Assembly: GCA_965204835.1 (NCBI GenBank)
Contig: OZ242017.1
Span: forward strand, 1,984,001-2,048,000
DNA length: 64,000 nucleotides
Direction of reading: 5' to 3'
Source of the DNA: VXMT01 sp965204835
Lineage (GTDB): Bacteria; Chloroflexota; Dehalococcoidia; UBA2979
The position numbers and the translations under genes are program-made. Below the pieces are notes generated by a model. The model did no database searches. It saw only the letters and a list, made by a program, of their open reading frames with translations, and had not been told where the DNA came from. Every line of letters begins with the position of its first letter. Position 1 is the first letter of the stretch. This document shows positions 57,174 through 64,000 of this stretch, in pieces.

Positions 57174-57971
57174 ATGGCCATGGTCTCGCGCCCACCGCGC
57201 ATCGCCGACTTCGACCCCACGAAGCGGGTCCGCAGCTCTGACTACAAGCTGCATCGCACCCGCCTCCAGCTCGACCTCGTCCACATCCAGTCGCACCTCC
57301 GCGACGACGCGGAGTACGGCCTTGCCGTCGTCTTCGAGGGGCTCGACGCATCCGGGAAGGGCGGCGCAATCGCGCGCCTCACGAGCCACCTCGACGCCCG
57401 CGGCTACCGGGTCTACTCGACGGGCGCGCCCACGGAGCTGGAGTCCCGGCAGCAGTACCTGCAACGCTTCCACTCGAAGATGCCGGCGCGCGGCGAGATG
57501 GTGATCTTCGACCGGTCGTGGTACGGCCGGGTCCTCGTCGAGCGCGTGGAGGGGTTCGCCTCGGCCGATGAGTACGAGCGGGCGTACCGCGAGATCAACG
57601 AGTTCGAACGGCACTACACCGACGACAACATCGCCATCGTCAAGATCTGGCTGCACGTCAGCCGCGAGGAGCAGCTCGCACGCTTCAGGCAACGCGCCGA
57701 CGACCCGTTCAAGCGCTACAAGCTCACCGAAGAGGACTGGCGGAACCGCGAGCGCTGGGATGAGTACCTGGCGGCCGCCGACGAGATGTTCGAGCGCACG
57801 CACTCCGAAGACGCGCCTTGGGTCCTCATCTCCGGCGAGAACAAGCGCCACGCCCGCGTCGAGGTGCTACGCACGATCCGCAACCACCTCGTGATCCACT
57901 GCTCGCACCTCGACGGCTGGACCGTGAACGTCGACGGGTCCGACGCGGTCCGCGAGGCGACCACGGACTGA
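57174..57971 (+). CDS. Polyphosphate kinase 2 family protein (PPK2)
   Basis: 265 residues. Walker A EGLDASGKGGAIARL (55-69), lid region TGAPTELESRQQYLQRFHSKMP, Walker B VIFDRSWYGRVLVERVEGF, and RFRQRADDPFKRYKLTEEDWRNRERW. PPK2 enzymes phosphorylate (d)NMP or NDP with polyphosphate; class I/III short forms have this length. Nucleotide preference not determined. ATG 57174 or 57180 may be the start; TAAAGT lies 9 nt upstream. Confidence 0.94.
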   Translation: MAMVSRPPRIADFDPTKRVRSSDYKLHRTRLQLDLVHIQSHLRDDAEYGLAVVFEGLDASGKGGAIARLTSHLDARGYRVYSTGAPTELESRQQYLQRFHSKMPARGEMVIFDRSWYGRVLVERVEGFASADEYERAYREINEFERHYTDDNIAIVKIWLHVSREEQLARFRQRADDPFKRYKLTEEDWRNRERWDEYLAAADEMFERTHSEDAPWVLISGENKRHARVEVLRTIRNHLVIHCSHLDGWTVNVDGSDAVREATTD

Positions 57972-57995
57972 CGTTCACCCGCGGGCTGGCTCTCG

Positions 57996-58865
57996 TTACG
58001 CCTCGCGCACCGCGTGCCCGCCGAACTGCTGCCGCAACGCGGCCAGCATCCGCAGCCCGAACGAGCCCTGCTCGCGGGAGGCGAAGCGCGCGAACAGCGA
58101 GCCCGTGATCACGCTCGCCGGAACGCCCCGCTCCACCGCCTCGATCGCCGTCCAGCGGCCCTCGCCCGAGTCCTCGACGTACGGCTGGAGGCGCTCCAGC
58201 CCCGGGTCGTCGGCCAGCGCGCGCCCGGCGAGCTCGAGCAGCCACGACCGCACCACCGACCCGTGCTGCCACAGCCCGGCGATCGCGTGGAGGTCGAGGT
58301 CTTCGTCGTAGGCGCCGAGCAGGTCGAAGCCCTCGGCGTAGGCCTGCATCAGGCCGTACTCGATGCCGTTGTGGATCATCTTCACGTAGTGCCCCGAACC
58401 GCTCGGCCCGACGTGGAGGTAGCCGTCCTCCGGCGCGAGCGTCGCAATCGCCGGCTCGACCGCCTCGAAGGCGTCGCGGTCGCCGCCGACCATGACGCAG
58501 AAGCCGTTCTCCAGCCCCCAGATCCCGCCGGAGACCCCCGCGTCGAGGAACGCGATGCCACGCTCGGCCAGCATCTCGCCGCGTCGGATCGAGTCCCTGT
58601 AGAGGCTGTTGCCACCGTCGACCAGCGTGTCGCCCGCGTCGAGGAGCCCCGCAAGCTCCTCCACGAGCGCCTCGGTCGCCTCGCCGGCCGGCGCCATGAG
58701 CCAGACCACGCGAGGCGCGTCGAGGCCGTCGACGAGCTCGCCGAGCGAGGCCACGTCGCTCACCTCGGCGTTGAGGTCGTAACCGCTGACCTCGTGCCCG
58801 CCCCGGCGCAGCCGCTCGCGCATCGCGGCGCCCATCCGACCCAACCCCACGATGCCGAGCTGCAT
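57996..58865 (-). CDS. 6-phosphogluconate dehydrogenase, short (about 300-residue, GndA-type) form
   Basis: 289 residues from ATG 58865. Rossmann start MQLGIVGLGRMGAAM, DGGNSLYRDSIRR, LDAGVSGGIWGLENGFCVMVGG, and the substrate-binding GPSGSGHYVKMIHNGIEYGLMQ with catalytic Lys and Glu. VPASVITGSLFARFASRE and SFGLRMLAALRQQFGGH close it. Decarboxylates 6-phosphogluconate to ribulose-5-phosphate. The short form tends to prefer NAD, known for the family, not seen here. Confidence 0.94.
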   Translation of the reverse strand: MQLGIVGLGRMGAAMRERLRRGGHEVSGYDLNAEVSDVASLGELVDGLDAPRVVWLMAPAGEATEALVEELAGLLDAGDTLVDGGNSLYRDSIRRGEMLAERGIAFLDAGVSGGIWGLENGFCVMVGGDRDAFEAVEPAIATLAPEDGYLHVGPSGSGHYVKMIHNGIEYGLMQAYAEGFDLLGAYDEDLDLHAIAGLWQHGSVVRSWLLELAGRALADDPGLERLQPYVEDSGEGRWTAIEAVERGVPASVITGSLFARFASREQGSFGLRMLAALRQQFGGHAVREA

Positions 58866-58933
58866 GGCCTCACCCCTTCGATCGCGGACCCCACGGGTCC
58901 GGCGGCGCTGCGAGTGTATGCGGACGCGCCCGC

Positions 58934-58939
58934 TATACT
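58934..58939 (+). promoter_or_regulatory. Candidate -10 box of the crotonase-fold gene
   Basis: TATACT in GCTATACT, 41 nt before the ATG; a GAGGAGG ribosome site lies in the leader, so this message is not leaderless. Confidence 0.5.
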
Positions 58940-58980
58940 CCGCCCGCCGAGGGGCGACACGCCCCGCGAGGAGGTGCGCC

Positions 58981-59796
58981 ATGCCCGAGGAGATCCTCTA
59001 CGACGTCGACGGCCGCGTGGCCACCATCACGCTCAACGCGCCGGAACGGCTCAACGCCATCAGCCGCCGCATGCAGCGCGAGATCATCGAGGCGCTCGAG
59101 GAGGCGGAGCGCGACCACGGGGTACACGTCGCGCTCGTCCAGGGCGCGGGCCGCGCCTTCTCGACCGGCTACCAGCTCGGCGCGCCCGGCGAGGCCGACG
59201 ACGGCCGGCCCTACTCGCCGACCTCGGACCGCGACAACATCGAGGACGGCCTGCGGCTGTGGCTGCGCATCCCGGAGATGCGGCTGCCCGTGGTCGCCAA
59301 GGTGCACGGCTACTGCATCGCGGGCGCGACGCAGCTCGCGGCGATCTGCGACGTGACGTTCGTCGCCGAGGACACGCGCGTCGGGAGCGGGCCGCAGCTT
59401 CCCCTCGGCGCGGGGTATGTCACGGCGTTCTGGGCGTGGCACATGGGGCCGAAGCGCGCGAAGCAGTTCGCGTTCCCGTCCGGCGAGTTCATCACCGGCG
59501 CACAGGCCGCGGAGTACGGCCTGTTCAACGAGGCGGTCCACCCCGAGATCCTCGACGACCACGTCGAGGACTACGTGCGGCGCATCGCGATGGTCCCGAA
59601 GGACGTGCTCGCCATCCACAAGCTCTCGGCGAACCGCGTCGAGGAGCTGCGCGGCATGCGCACGGCGCTCCGCACGGGCGCTGAGCTCGACGCGATCGCG
59701 CACTTCTCCCCGGACGTCGAGGCGATGCGCGAGAGCGTGCGCGACCTCGTTGTGCGCGGCGCCATCGACGCGTGGCGGTCACAGCTACAGGGCTGA
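58981..59796 (+). CDS. Crotonase-fold (enoyl-CoA hydratase/isomerase) family protein lacking both catalytic Glu
   Basis: 271 residues. The crotonase fold is clear: ITLNAPERLNAISRRM, GAGRAFSTGYQL, VVAKVHGYCIAGATQLAAICDV and the C-terminal trimerisation helices. But the two hydratase glutamates appear replaced: Gln118 in GATQLAAICD (usually GGGCEL) and Gln139 in GSGPQLPLG (usually GQPEI). Either a different reaction (thioesterase, decarboxylase, dehalogenase-like) or a binding role. Strong ribosome site before ATG. Followed by the LigD polymerase gene 35 bp downstream. Confidence 0.85.
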   Translation: MPEEILYDVDGRVATITLNAPERLNAISRRMQREIIEALEEAERDHGVHVALVQGAGRAFSTGYQLGAPGEADDGRPYSPTSDRDNIEDGLRLWLRIPEMRLPVVAKVHGYCIAGATQLAAICDVTFVAEDTRVGSGPQLPLGAGYVTAFWAWHMGPKRAKQFAFPSGEFITGAQAAEYGLFNEAVHPEILDDHVEDYVRRIAMVPKDVLAIHKLSANRVEELRGMRTALRTGAELDAIAHFSPDVEAMRESVRDLVVRGAIDAWRSQLQG

Positions 59797-59831
59797 CGGC
59801 GGACGGCAGACAGGGCACGCGGAGCAGCACG

Positions 59832-60839
59832 ATGGCGAAGGACGAGGTCTACGTCGACGCCGACGGCGAGGCGGTGCGCGTCTCCAGCCCGGGCAAGGTG
59901 ATGTTCCCCGAGCAGGGCTGGACCAAGCTCGACGTCGTCGAGCACTACCTGCGCTGCGGGCCGGGCATCCTCAACGCGGTGCGCGGGCGACCATGCATGC
60001 TCAAGCGCTGGACGAAGGGCGTCGGCGAGCCGCCGTTCTACCAGAAGCGCGCGCCGAAGGATGCGCGCGAGACCACGCCGATCCGCTTCCCCGCCGCCCG
60101 CCCCGGCCGCATGGCCGTCGCGCGCGAGCTGCGCGACGTGATCTGGATGGCGCAGCTCAACTGCATCGACATCCACCCCTGGCCCGTCACCACCGACGAC
60201 CTCGACCACCCGAACGAGCTGCGCGTCGACCTCGACCCGGCCGAGGGCTCGACGTTCGACGAGGCGCGCGAGGTGGCCGCGGTGTGCCGCGAGTTGCTGG
60301 AGGAGCACGGCCTGACGGGCTGGCCGAAGACCTCGGGGTCGCGCGGCATCCACATCTACGCGCGCATCGAGCCGCGCTGGGAGTTCAACGACGTGCGCCG
60401 CGCCGCCGTCGCGTTCGCACGCGAGGTCGAGCGCCGCGCGCCGGGCCTCGCCACCACCTCGTGGTGGAAGGAGGAGCGCCGCGGCGTCTTCCTCGACTAC
60501 AACCAGAACGCCCGCGACAAGACCATCGCCAGCGCCTACAGCGTGCGCGAGACCGGGCGCGTCTCCGCGCCCTTCCGCTGGGACGAACTCGCGACCATCG
60601 ACCCGCTCGCCCTCGACCTGCGTGGCTTCGCCGAGCGCTGGGACGAGGTCGGCGACCTCGCCGCCGGCATGGACGGCGCGCCGGGCCGCCTCGACGGCCT
60701 GCTCGCCCTCGCCGACGCCGACGACGAGCGCGGCCTGCCGGACCTGCCGTGGCCGCCGCACTACGCCAAGCAGCCGAACGAGCCCCCGCGCGTGGCGCCC
60801 TCGCGGCGTCGCAAGCCGCAGCCGGACGCCGGCTCGTAG
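59832..60839 (+). CDS. Stand-alone LigD-type primase-polymerase (LigPol)
   Basis: 335 residues from ATG 59832. SSPGKVMFPEQGWTKLDVVEHYL start, then HPWPVTTDDLDHPNELRVDLDP with the catalytic Asp pair, GWPKTSGSRGIHIYARI, and DYNQNARDKTIASAYSVR. It is the polymerase module of bacterial non-homologous end joining, adding (ribo)nucleotides at ends. No Ku gene and no ligase or phosphoesterase domain in the window. A basic Arg/Lys-rich tail follows the domain. Confidence 0.92.
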   Translation: MAKDEVYVDADGEAVRVSSPGKVMFPEQGWTKLDVVEHYLRCGPGILNAVRGRPCMLKRWTKGVGEPPFYQKRAPKDARETTPIRFPAARPGRMAVARELRDVIWMAQLNCIDIHPWPVTTDDLDHPNELRVDLDPAEGSTFDEAREVAAVCRELLEEHGLTGWPKTSGSRGIHIYARIEPRWEFNDVRRAAVAFAREVERRAPGLATTSWWKEERRGVFLDYNQNARDKTIASAYSVRETGRVSAPFRWDELATIDPLALDLRGFAERWDEVGDLAAGMDGAPGRLDGLLALADADDERGLPDLPWPPHYAKQPNEPPRVAPSRRRKPQPDAGS

Positions 60840-60852
60840 CGTCGAGGCCGGC

Positions 60853-61113
60853 TCAGGCGCCGGCGTCCGCCGCCGGCTCGTCCCGCCGCGCAGAGCGGCT
60901 GCCGAAGTAGAACCCGGTCACCGTCCCTGCCTCGAGCGCGAGCGCGCCGAGGAGCCCGATGGCCGCCTCGACGTTCCCGACGTGCAGCAGCCACCCCGCG
61001 GCGAGCGCGTGCGTGAGCAGGAACGCGGCGAGGATCCCGAGCGCGAGGTAGGCGCGGACGCTGCCCGGCGGTTTGCCGAGCGGCTGGGTGGTCGGTGGGT
61101 TGGACGTGGCCAT
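60853..61113 (-). CDS. Small hypothetical membrane protein
   Basis: 86 residues from ATG 61113, which has an excellent GAGGAGG site. Two hydrophobic stretches (about 21-40 and 48-68), with FYFGSRSARRDEPAAD at the C-terminus. The pattern AYLALGILAAFLLTH and GTVTGFYFGSRSA resembles small phage- and chromosomal-encoded YrhC/holin-like membrane proteins, but I cannot assign it. Convergent with the LigD polymerase gene; a weak GCCGGC hairpin (60847-60864) lies over the ends. Confidence 0.65.
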   Translation of the reverse strand: MATSNPPTTQPLGKPPGSVRAYLALGILAAFLLTHALAAGWLLHVGNVEAAIGLLGALALEAGTVTGFYFGSRSARRDEPAADAGA

Positions 61114-61241
61114 CGTGCCTCCTCGGTGTCGCACATCGAGCTGCGCGCCGCCTCGCAGGGCGGGACGAGCCCGGACAGGATGCGCGGGGTGGCGCACCAC
61201 CTCGGACGTGCGGGTGGCACGGGTCATCGAGGCGCGCGGGG

Positions 61242-61270
61242 TGGACAGGCGTGCGGGTGGGGCGTCAAAT
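61242..61270 (+). promoter_or_regulatory. Candidate promoter of tRNA-Lys
   Basis: TGGACA (61242-61247), 17-bp spacer, TCAAAT (61265-61270), 6 nt before the tRNA. Predicted +1 coincides with the mature 5' G. Confidence 0.5.
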
Positions 61271-61276
61271 GCGATC

Positions 61277-61351
61277 GGGCCCGTAGCTCAGTGGCAGAGC
61301 AGCGGACTTTTAATCCGTCGCGCGTGGGTTCGAGTCCCACCGGGCCCACCA
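61277..61351 (+). tRNA. tRNA-Lys (TTT)
   Basis: 75 nt with encoded CCA. Anticodon TTT in loop CTTTTAA; acceptor GGGCCCG/CGGGCCC. Its D arm, anticodon stem and length match the tRNA-CAT at 36877 closely. Confidence 0.95.
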
Positions 61352-61527
61352 CCTCCGGCCGTGGCGCACCGCGCTGCGAACTCACTTGCGCCGACGCGCC
61401 AACCCCGCCCGCGCCGCCCCTCGTGCCTGCCTCCCCACTGCCCGGTGGAGCGATCGCGGTACAGTACGTGCCTACCACCACGATTGGTCATTACAACGGC
61501 CACGCATCGCGACACGAGGGGGACGGC

Positions 61528-62187
61528 ATGCTGCAGCGGGGAACCGTGCCGGGAGTGCTCCTCGCGCTGTCGCTCGTGCTGGCTGCGTGCGGCGGCTCGG
61601 GCGAGGAGCCGGCCGGCGACGAGGCTACCCCCGCGCCCGCGTCCACGCGGGCTGCCACCCCGGCCCCCACAGTGGAGCCGACCGCCGAGGACGCAACCGG
61701 CGAGGAGGCCTCGCCAACACCAGCGCCGACCGACGAGGGGGCCGACGACGAAGCCCCGGCGACGCCGGCGCCTGCCGATGGGGCGGCGGACGACGACGCG
61801 GCGGCGACCCCGGAGCCCTCAGAGGCGGCATCGGACGCTGCCGACGAAGCCGGCTCCAGCGCGGCGATAGACATCGCGGCGTACCTGAGCGAGCGGACCA
61901 TGCACGTCTGGGATGTCTACAACACCCACGACCCGGACCTGCTCAAGGACCTCTACGAGCCGAGCTACTGGGCGGAACAGGAAGACAGCGTCCGGGACGA
62001 GATGCGGCCGTTCCGGACCTTCGGCATCCAGATCAGGGGCGAGGAGACGTCGCCGCCCACGGAGATCGCGCCGGGCAAGTGGGAGGTCCGGCACACGGGA
62101 CACTTCCCGCTGGGCAGCTTCGCGATGATCTTCATCTGGGAAGAGTTCGACGGAGAGTGGCTGCTCACGTACGCCGAAGACCAGTAG
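61528..62187 (+). CDS. Predicted lipoprotein with NTF2/SnoaL-like C-terminal domain
   Basis: 219 residues. Signal peptide with lipobox LAAC (Cys about 21), an acidic Pro/Thr/Ala linker to about residue 108, then about 105 residues: TMHVWDVYNTHDPDLLKDLYEP, WEVRHTGHFPLG and FIWEEFDGEWLLTYAED, a pattern resembling SnoaL/NTF2-like cone folds. GAGGGGG before the ATG. No catalytic residues can be named. Exported, membrane-tethered; role unknown. Confidence 0.75.
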   Translation: MLQRGTVPGVLLALSLVLAACGGSGEEPAGDEATPAPASTRAATPAPTVEPTAEDATGEEASPTPAPTDEGADDEAPATPAPADGAADDDAAATPEPSEAASDAADEAGSSAAIDIAAYLSERTMHVWDVYNTHDPDLLKDLYEPSYWAEQEDSVRDEMRPFRTFGIQIRGEETSPPTEIAPGKWEVRHTGHFPLGSFAMIFIWEEFDGEWLLTYAEDQ

Positions 62188-62276
62188 GCCCGCGCTGCAG
62201 CAGGCCGAGCGACGGCTCGCCCACCGGACGCGGCGGGTTCGCATAGGATGAGCCGGCGACACCTGCGAGGCCCAAC

Positions 62277-63218
62277 ATGACGCTTATCCCCACCGTCCGG
62301 GGCGACCTCGACACCGCCGACCTCGGCTTCACGCTCATGCACGAGCACGTCTTCCTGCTCTCGCATGACCTGTACGCCAGCTACCCGCAGCTCTTCGACC
62401 GCGACGCCGAGATCGAGCGCGCCGCCGCGCTGCTCGACGAGGCGTACGAGCACGGCGTCCGCACGATCGTCGACCTCACGACGGTGGACCTCGGCCGCGA
62501 CATCGGCCTCGTGGCAGCCGCGGCGGAGCGGACGCGGATGCAGATCGTGGTCGCGACCGGCGTGCACCTCAACCCGCCGGGGTACTTCCAGCGCCGCAAC
62601 CCCGACCCGATCGTCGAGCTCTATCTCGGCGACCTCAACGAGGGCATCGCCGGGACCGGCATCCGCGCGGGCGCGATCAAGATCGCGACCGAGGAGTGCA
62701 CGCCGGAGAACGAGTTCCAGCTGCGCGTCGCCGCCATGGCGCACCGCGCAACCGGCACGCCGCTCATGACGCACAGCAACCCCACGATCGGCTCGGGCGC
62801 CGACCAGCAGCGCGTCTTCGCCGAGGAGGGCGTGGACCTCGAACGCGTCGTGATCGGCCACTCCGGCGACACGACGGACGTCGACTACCTGTCCGGGCTG
62901 ATGGACCGCGGCAGCACCATCGGGATGGACCGCTTCGGCGCGCCGATCGGCGCGAGCACGGCGGAGCGCATCGAGACCATCGCCGAGCTGTGCCGGCGCG
63001 GATACGCCGGCCGGATGGTGCTCTCGCACGACACGTCGTGCCACTTCAACGGCGTGCTCCCGGAGGTGCTCGCGCAGCGCATGCCGGAGTGGCACTTCCT
63101 GCTCATCCCGGACCGCGTGCTGCCGGAGCTCGAACGCCTCGGCGTCACCGAAGAGCAGGTGCGGGCGATGATGGTGGACAATCCGCGACGCCTCTTCGAG
63201 GCGCAGGAGCCGTACTAG
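62277..63218 (+). CDS. Phosphotriesterase-family amidohydrolase (lactonase-like)
   Basis: 313 residues. All metal ligands of the binuclear site are present: His22 and His24 in LMHEHV, Lys135 in AGAIKIATEE, His166 in MTHSN, His195 in VIGHSGD and Asp252 in LSHDTSC. These enzymes hydrolyse lactones (including acyl-homoserine lactones) or phosphotriesters. The Lys-bridged form with the short loop 7 is lactonase-like, but substrate is not fixed by sequence. No signal peptide. Confidence 0.92.
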   Translation: MTLIPTVRGDLDTADLGFTLMHEHVFLLSHDLYASYPQLFDRDAEIERAAALLDEAYEHGVRTIVDLTTVDLGRDIGLVAAAAERTRMQIVVATGVHLNPPGYFQRRNPDPIVELYLGDLNEGIAGTGIRAGAIKIATEECTPENEFQLRVAAMAHRATGTPLMTHSNPTIGSGADQQRVFAEEGVDLERVVIGHSGDTTDVDYLSGLMDRGSTIGMDRFGAPIGASTAERIETIAELCRRGYAGRMVLSHDTSCHFNGVLPEVLAQRMPEWHFLLIPDRVLPELERLGVTEEQVRAMMVDNPRRLFEAQEPY

Positions 63219-63284
63219 CCGCGCGATCCGCGGTACCCGCTCCACGACGAGGTCCGCGGAACGGCACGGTGCGCCGCGCTGTCG

Positions 63285-63290
63285 TATACT
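63285..63290 (+). promoter_or_regulatory. Candidate -10 box of ispH
   Basis: TATACT, 41 nt before the ispH ATG; GAGGTG lies in the leader. Confidence 0.45.
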
Positions 63291-63331
63291 TGTTGTCGCG
63301 ACTCAATCTCGTCGCGTCGCGTGAGGTGCAC

Positions 63332-64000
63332 ATGCCCCGGATCATCCGTGCGAGCGAGATGGGCTTCTGCATGGGCGTGCGCCGCGCCGTCCAGATGATG
63401 GAGGAGGAGGCGACCCCCGAGCGCCCCATCTCCAGCGCCGGCGAGATCGTCCACAACCCCCACGTCGTCGACCAGCTCGCGGCCGTCGGCGTCCGGCAAC
63501 TCCCCGGTCCCGATGACGTCGAGGGCGACTTCGGCGCCGTCACCGCACAGGGCGTCGGCGGGGGCCGCGTCGCCATCACCGCCCACGGCGTCGGCGAGCG
63601 GGTGCTGATCGACCTCGAGCGCGCCGGGCTCGACATCGTGGACACGACCTGTCCCGTGGTGACGCGCGCGCAGCGCTACGCCCAGAAGTTCGTGCGCGAG
63701 AACTGGCACGTGCTGATCTTCGGCGACCCCGGCCACAAGGAGGTGCGAGGCATCACCGGCTGGGGCTTCGACATCAAGGGCTCCTCGAAGGTCTCGGTCA
63801 TCGAGCACGCCGACATCGACCACCTGCGTGACGTGATCGAGACGTTCCCGGGCGGGTTCCCGAACAAGATCGGCGTCATGGCGCAGACCACGCACCGCAT
63901 GGACGACTTCGCAACATTCGTCAGCAACCTCATGTCGCTGCAGCGCGAGGCGAACTTCGAGATGCACGTGGTCAACACGCTCTGCCACGCCACCACCGGG
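63332..64000 (+). CDS. ispH: 4-hydroxy-3-methylbut-2-enyl diphosphate reductase IspH, N-terminal part
   Basis: Cut by the window end; 223 codons are present. MGFCMGVRRAVQMMEE has the first Fe-S ligand Cys13; ISSAGEIVHNPHVVDQL, ITAHGVGERV (usually SAHGV), DTTCPVVTRAQRYA with the second Cys, and FGDPGHKEVRGITGW are conserved. The third Cys appears as VVNTLCHATTG at the very edge. It reduces HMBPP to IPP/DMAPP, the last step of the MEP pathway. GAGGTG precedes the ATG. Confidence 0.93.
   Translation, partial: MPRIIRASEMGFCMGVRRAVQMMEEEATPERPISSAGEIVHNPHVVDQLAAVGVRQLPGPDDVEGDFGAVTAQGVGGGRVAITAHGVGERVLIDLERAGLDIVDTTCPVVTRAQRYAQKFVRENWHVLIFGDPGHKEVRGITGWGFDIKGSSKVSVIEHADIDHLRDVIETFPGGFPNKIGVMAQTTHRMDDFATFVSNLMSLQREANFEMHVVNTLCHATTG

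Overview
The window is a very GC-rich bacterial chromosome segment packed with short intergenic gaps and many 1-4 bp gene overlaps. Its gene content (F420 genes cofC/cofD, B12-dependent methylmalonyl-CoA mutase, DUF3090 protein, a lone radical-SAM-linked DUF2344 protein, lipoproteins with Thr/Pro linkers, a complete Mre/PBP2/RodA cell-wall operon) fits a peptidoglycan-containing member of the Chloroflexota (Dehalococcoidia/Tepidiformia-like) better than other phyla. That placement is inference; the complete 16S gene at 19926-21412 would settle it.

Layout. 1-2377 (minus): end of the histidine operon hisH-hisA-hisF-hisI. 2516-11115 (plus): ligA, a HicAB toxin-antitoxin pair, then the rod-shape operon mreB-mreC-mreD-mrdA-rodA. 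11217-15526 (minus): clpC and rpsA. 15700-21412 (minus): rRNA locus 16S-tRNAIle-tRNAAla-23S-tRNAfMet, an internal terminator, and 5S with its own promoter. 21751-31303 (minus): a propionate/methylmalonyl-CoA operon (mutase large subunit, DinB-like protein, two-module epimerase, B12 subunit, MeaB) continuing into a membrane protein, DUF2344 protein, two paralogous lipoprotein-like proteins, a histidine phosphatase, FtsB and TilS. 31492-36951: small metabolic and hypothetical genes, an NYN-domain protein, tRNA-Val and tRNA-CAT. 36974-41492 (minus): methyltransferase, leucine dehydrogenase, 3-hydroxyacyl-CoA dehydrogenase, cofC-cofD. 41511-44879: a 3.3-kb single-gene insert between two 51-bp direct repeats, carrying a 1079-residue sacsin/NOV-type ATPase with a C-terminal DUF3883 nuclease-like domain. 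44903-49220: DinB-VOC-SDR-DUF433 cluster, ilvD and a DUF3090 gene. 49570-64000: His/Asp-repeat membrane protein, murB, esterase, GPH transporter, PlsC-like acyltransferase, cobalamin adenosyltransferase, DAHP synthase, PPK2, 6-phosphogluconate dehydrogenase, a crotonase-fold protein, a stand-alone LigD polymerase, tRNA-Lys, a lipoprotein, a phosphotriesterase-like hydrolase and the start of ispH.

Functional links. The mutase, epimerase, MeaB and the cobalamin adenosyltransferase at 55226 form a methylmalonyl-CoA to succinyl-CoA route, fed by branched-chain amino acid and fatty acid breakdown (leucine dehydrogenase, acyl-CoA enzymes). murB, the mre operon and ftsB serve the cell envelope. cofC/cofD make the F420 core.

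Most unusual observations. (1) The direct-repeat-flanked ATPase/nuclease gene whose repeats duplicate the cofD promoter, a candidate defence insertion. (2) A repeated promoter layout in which a -10 hexamer ends 5-8 nt before the start codon, predicting leaderless mRNAs, with the same geometry at 5S, tRNA-CAT and tRNA-Lys, predicting transcripts that begin at the mature RNA 5' end. (3) tRNA-fMet in the 23S-5S spacer followed by a terminator and a separate 5S promoter.
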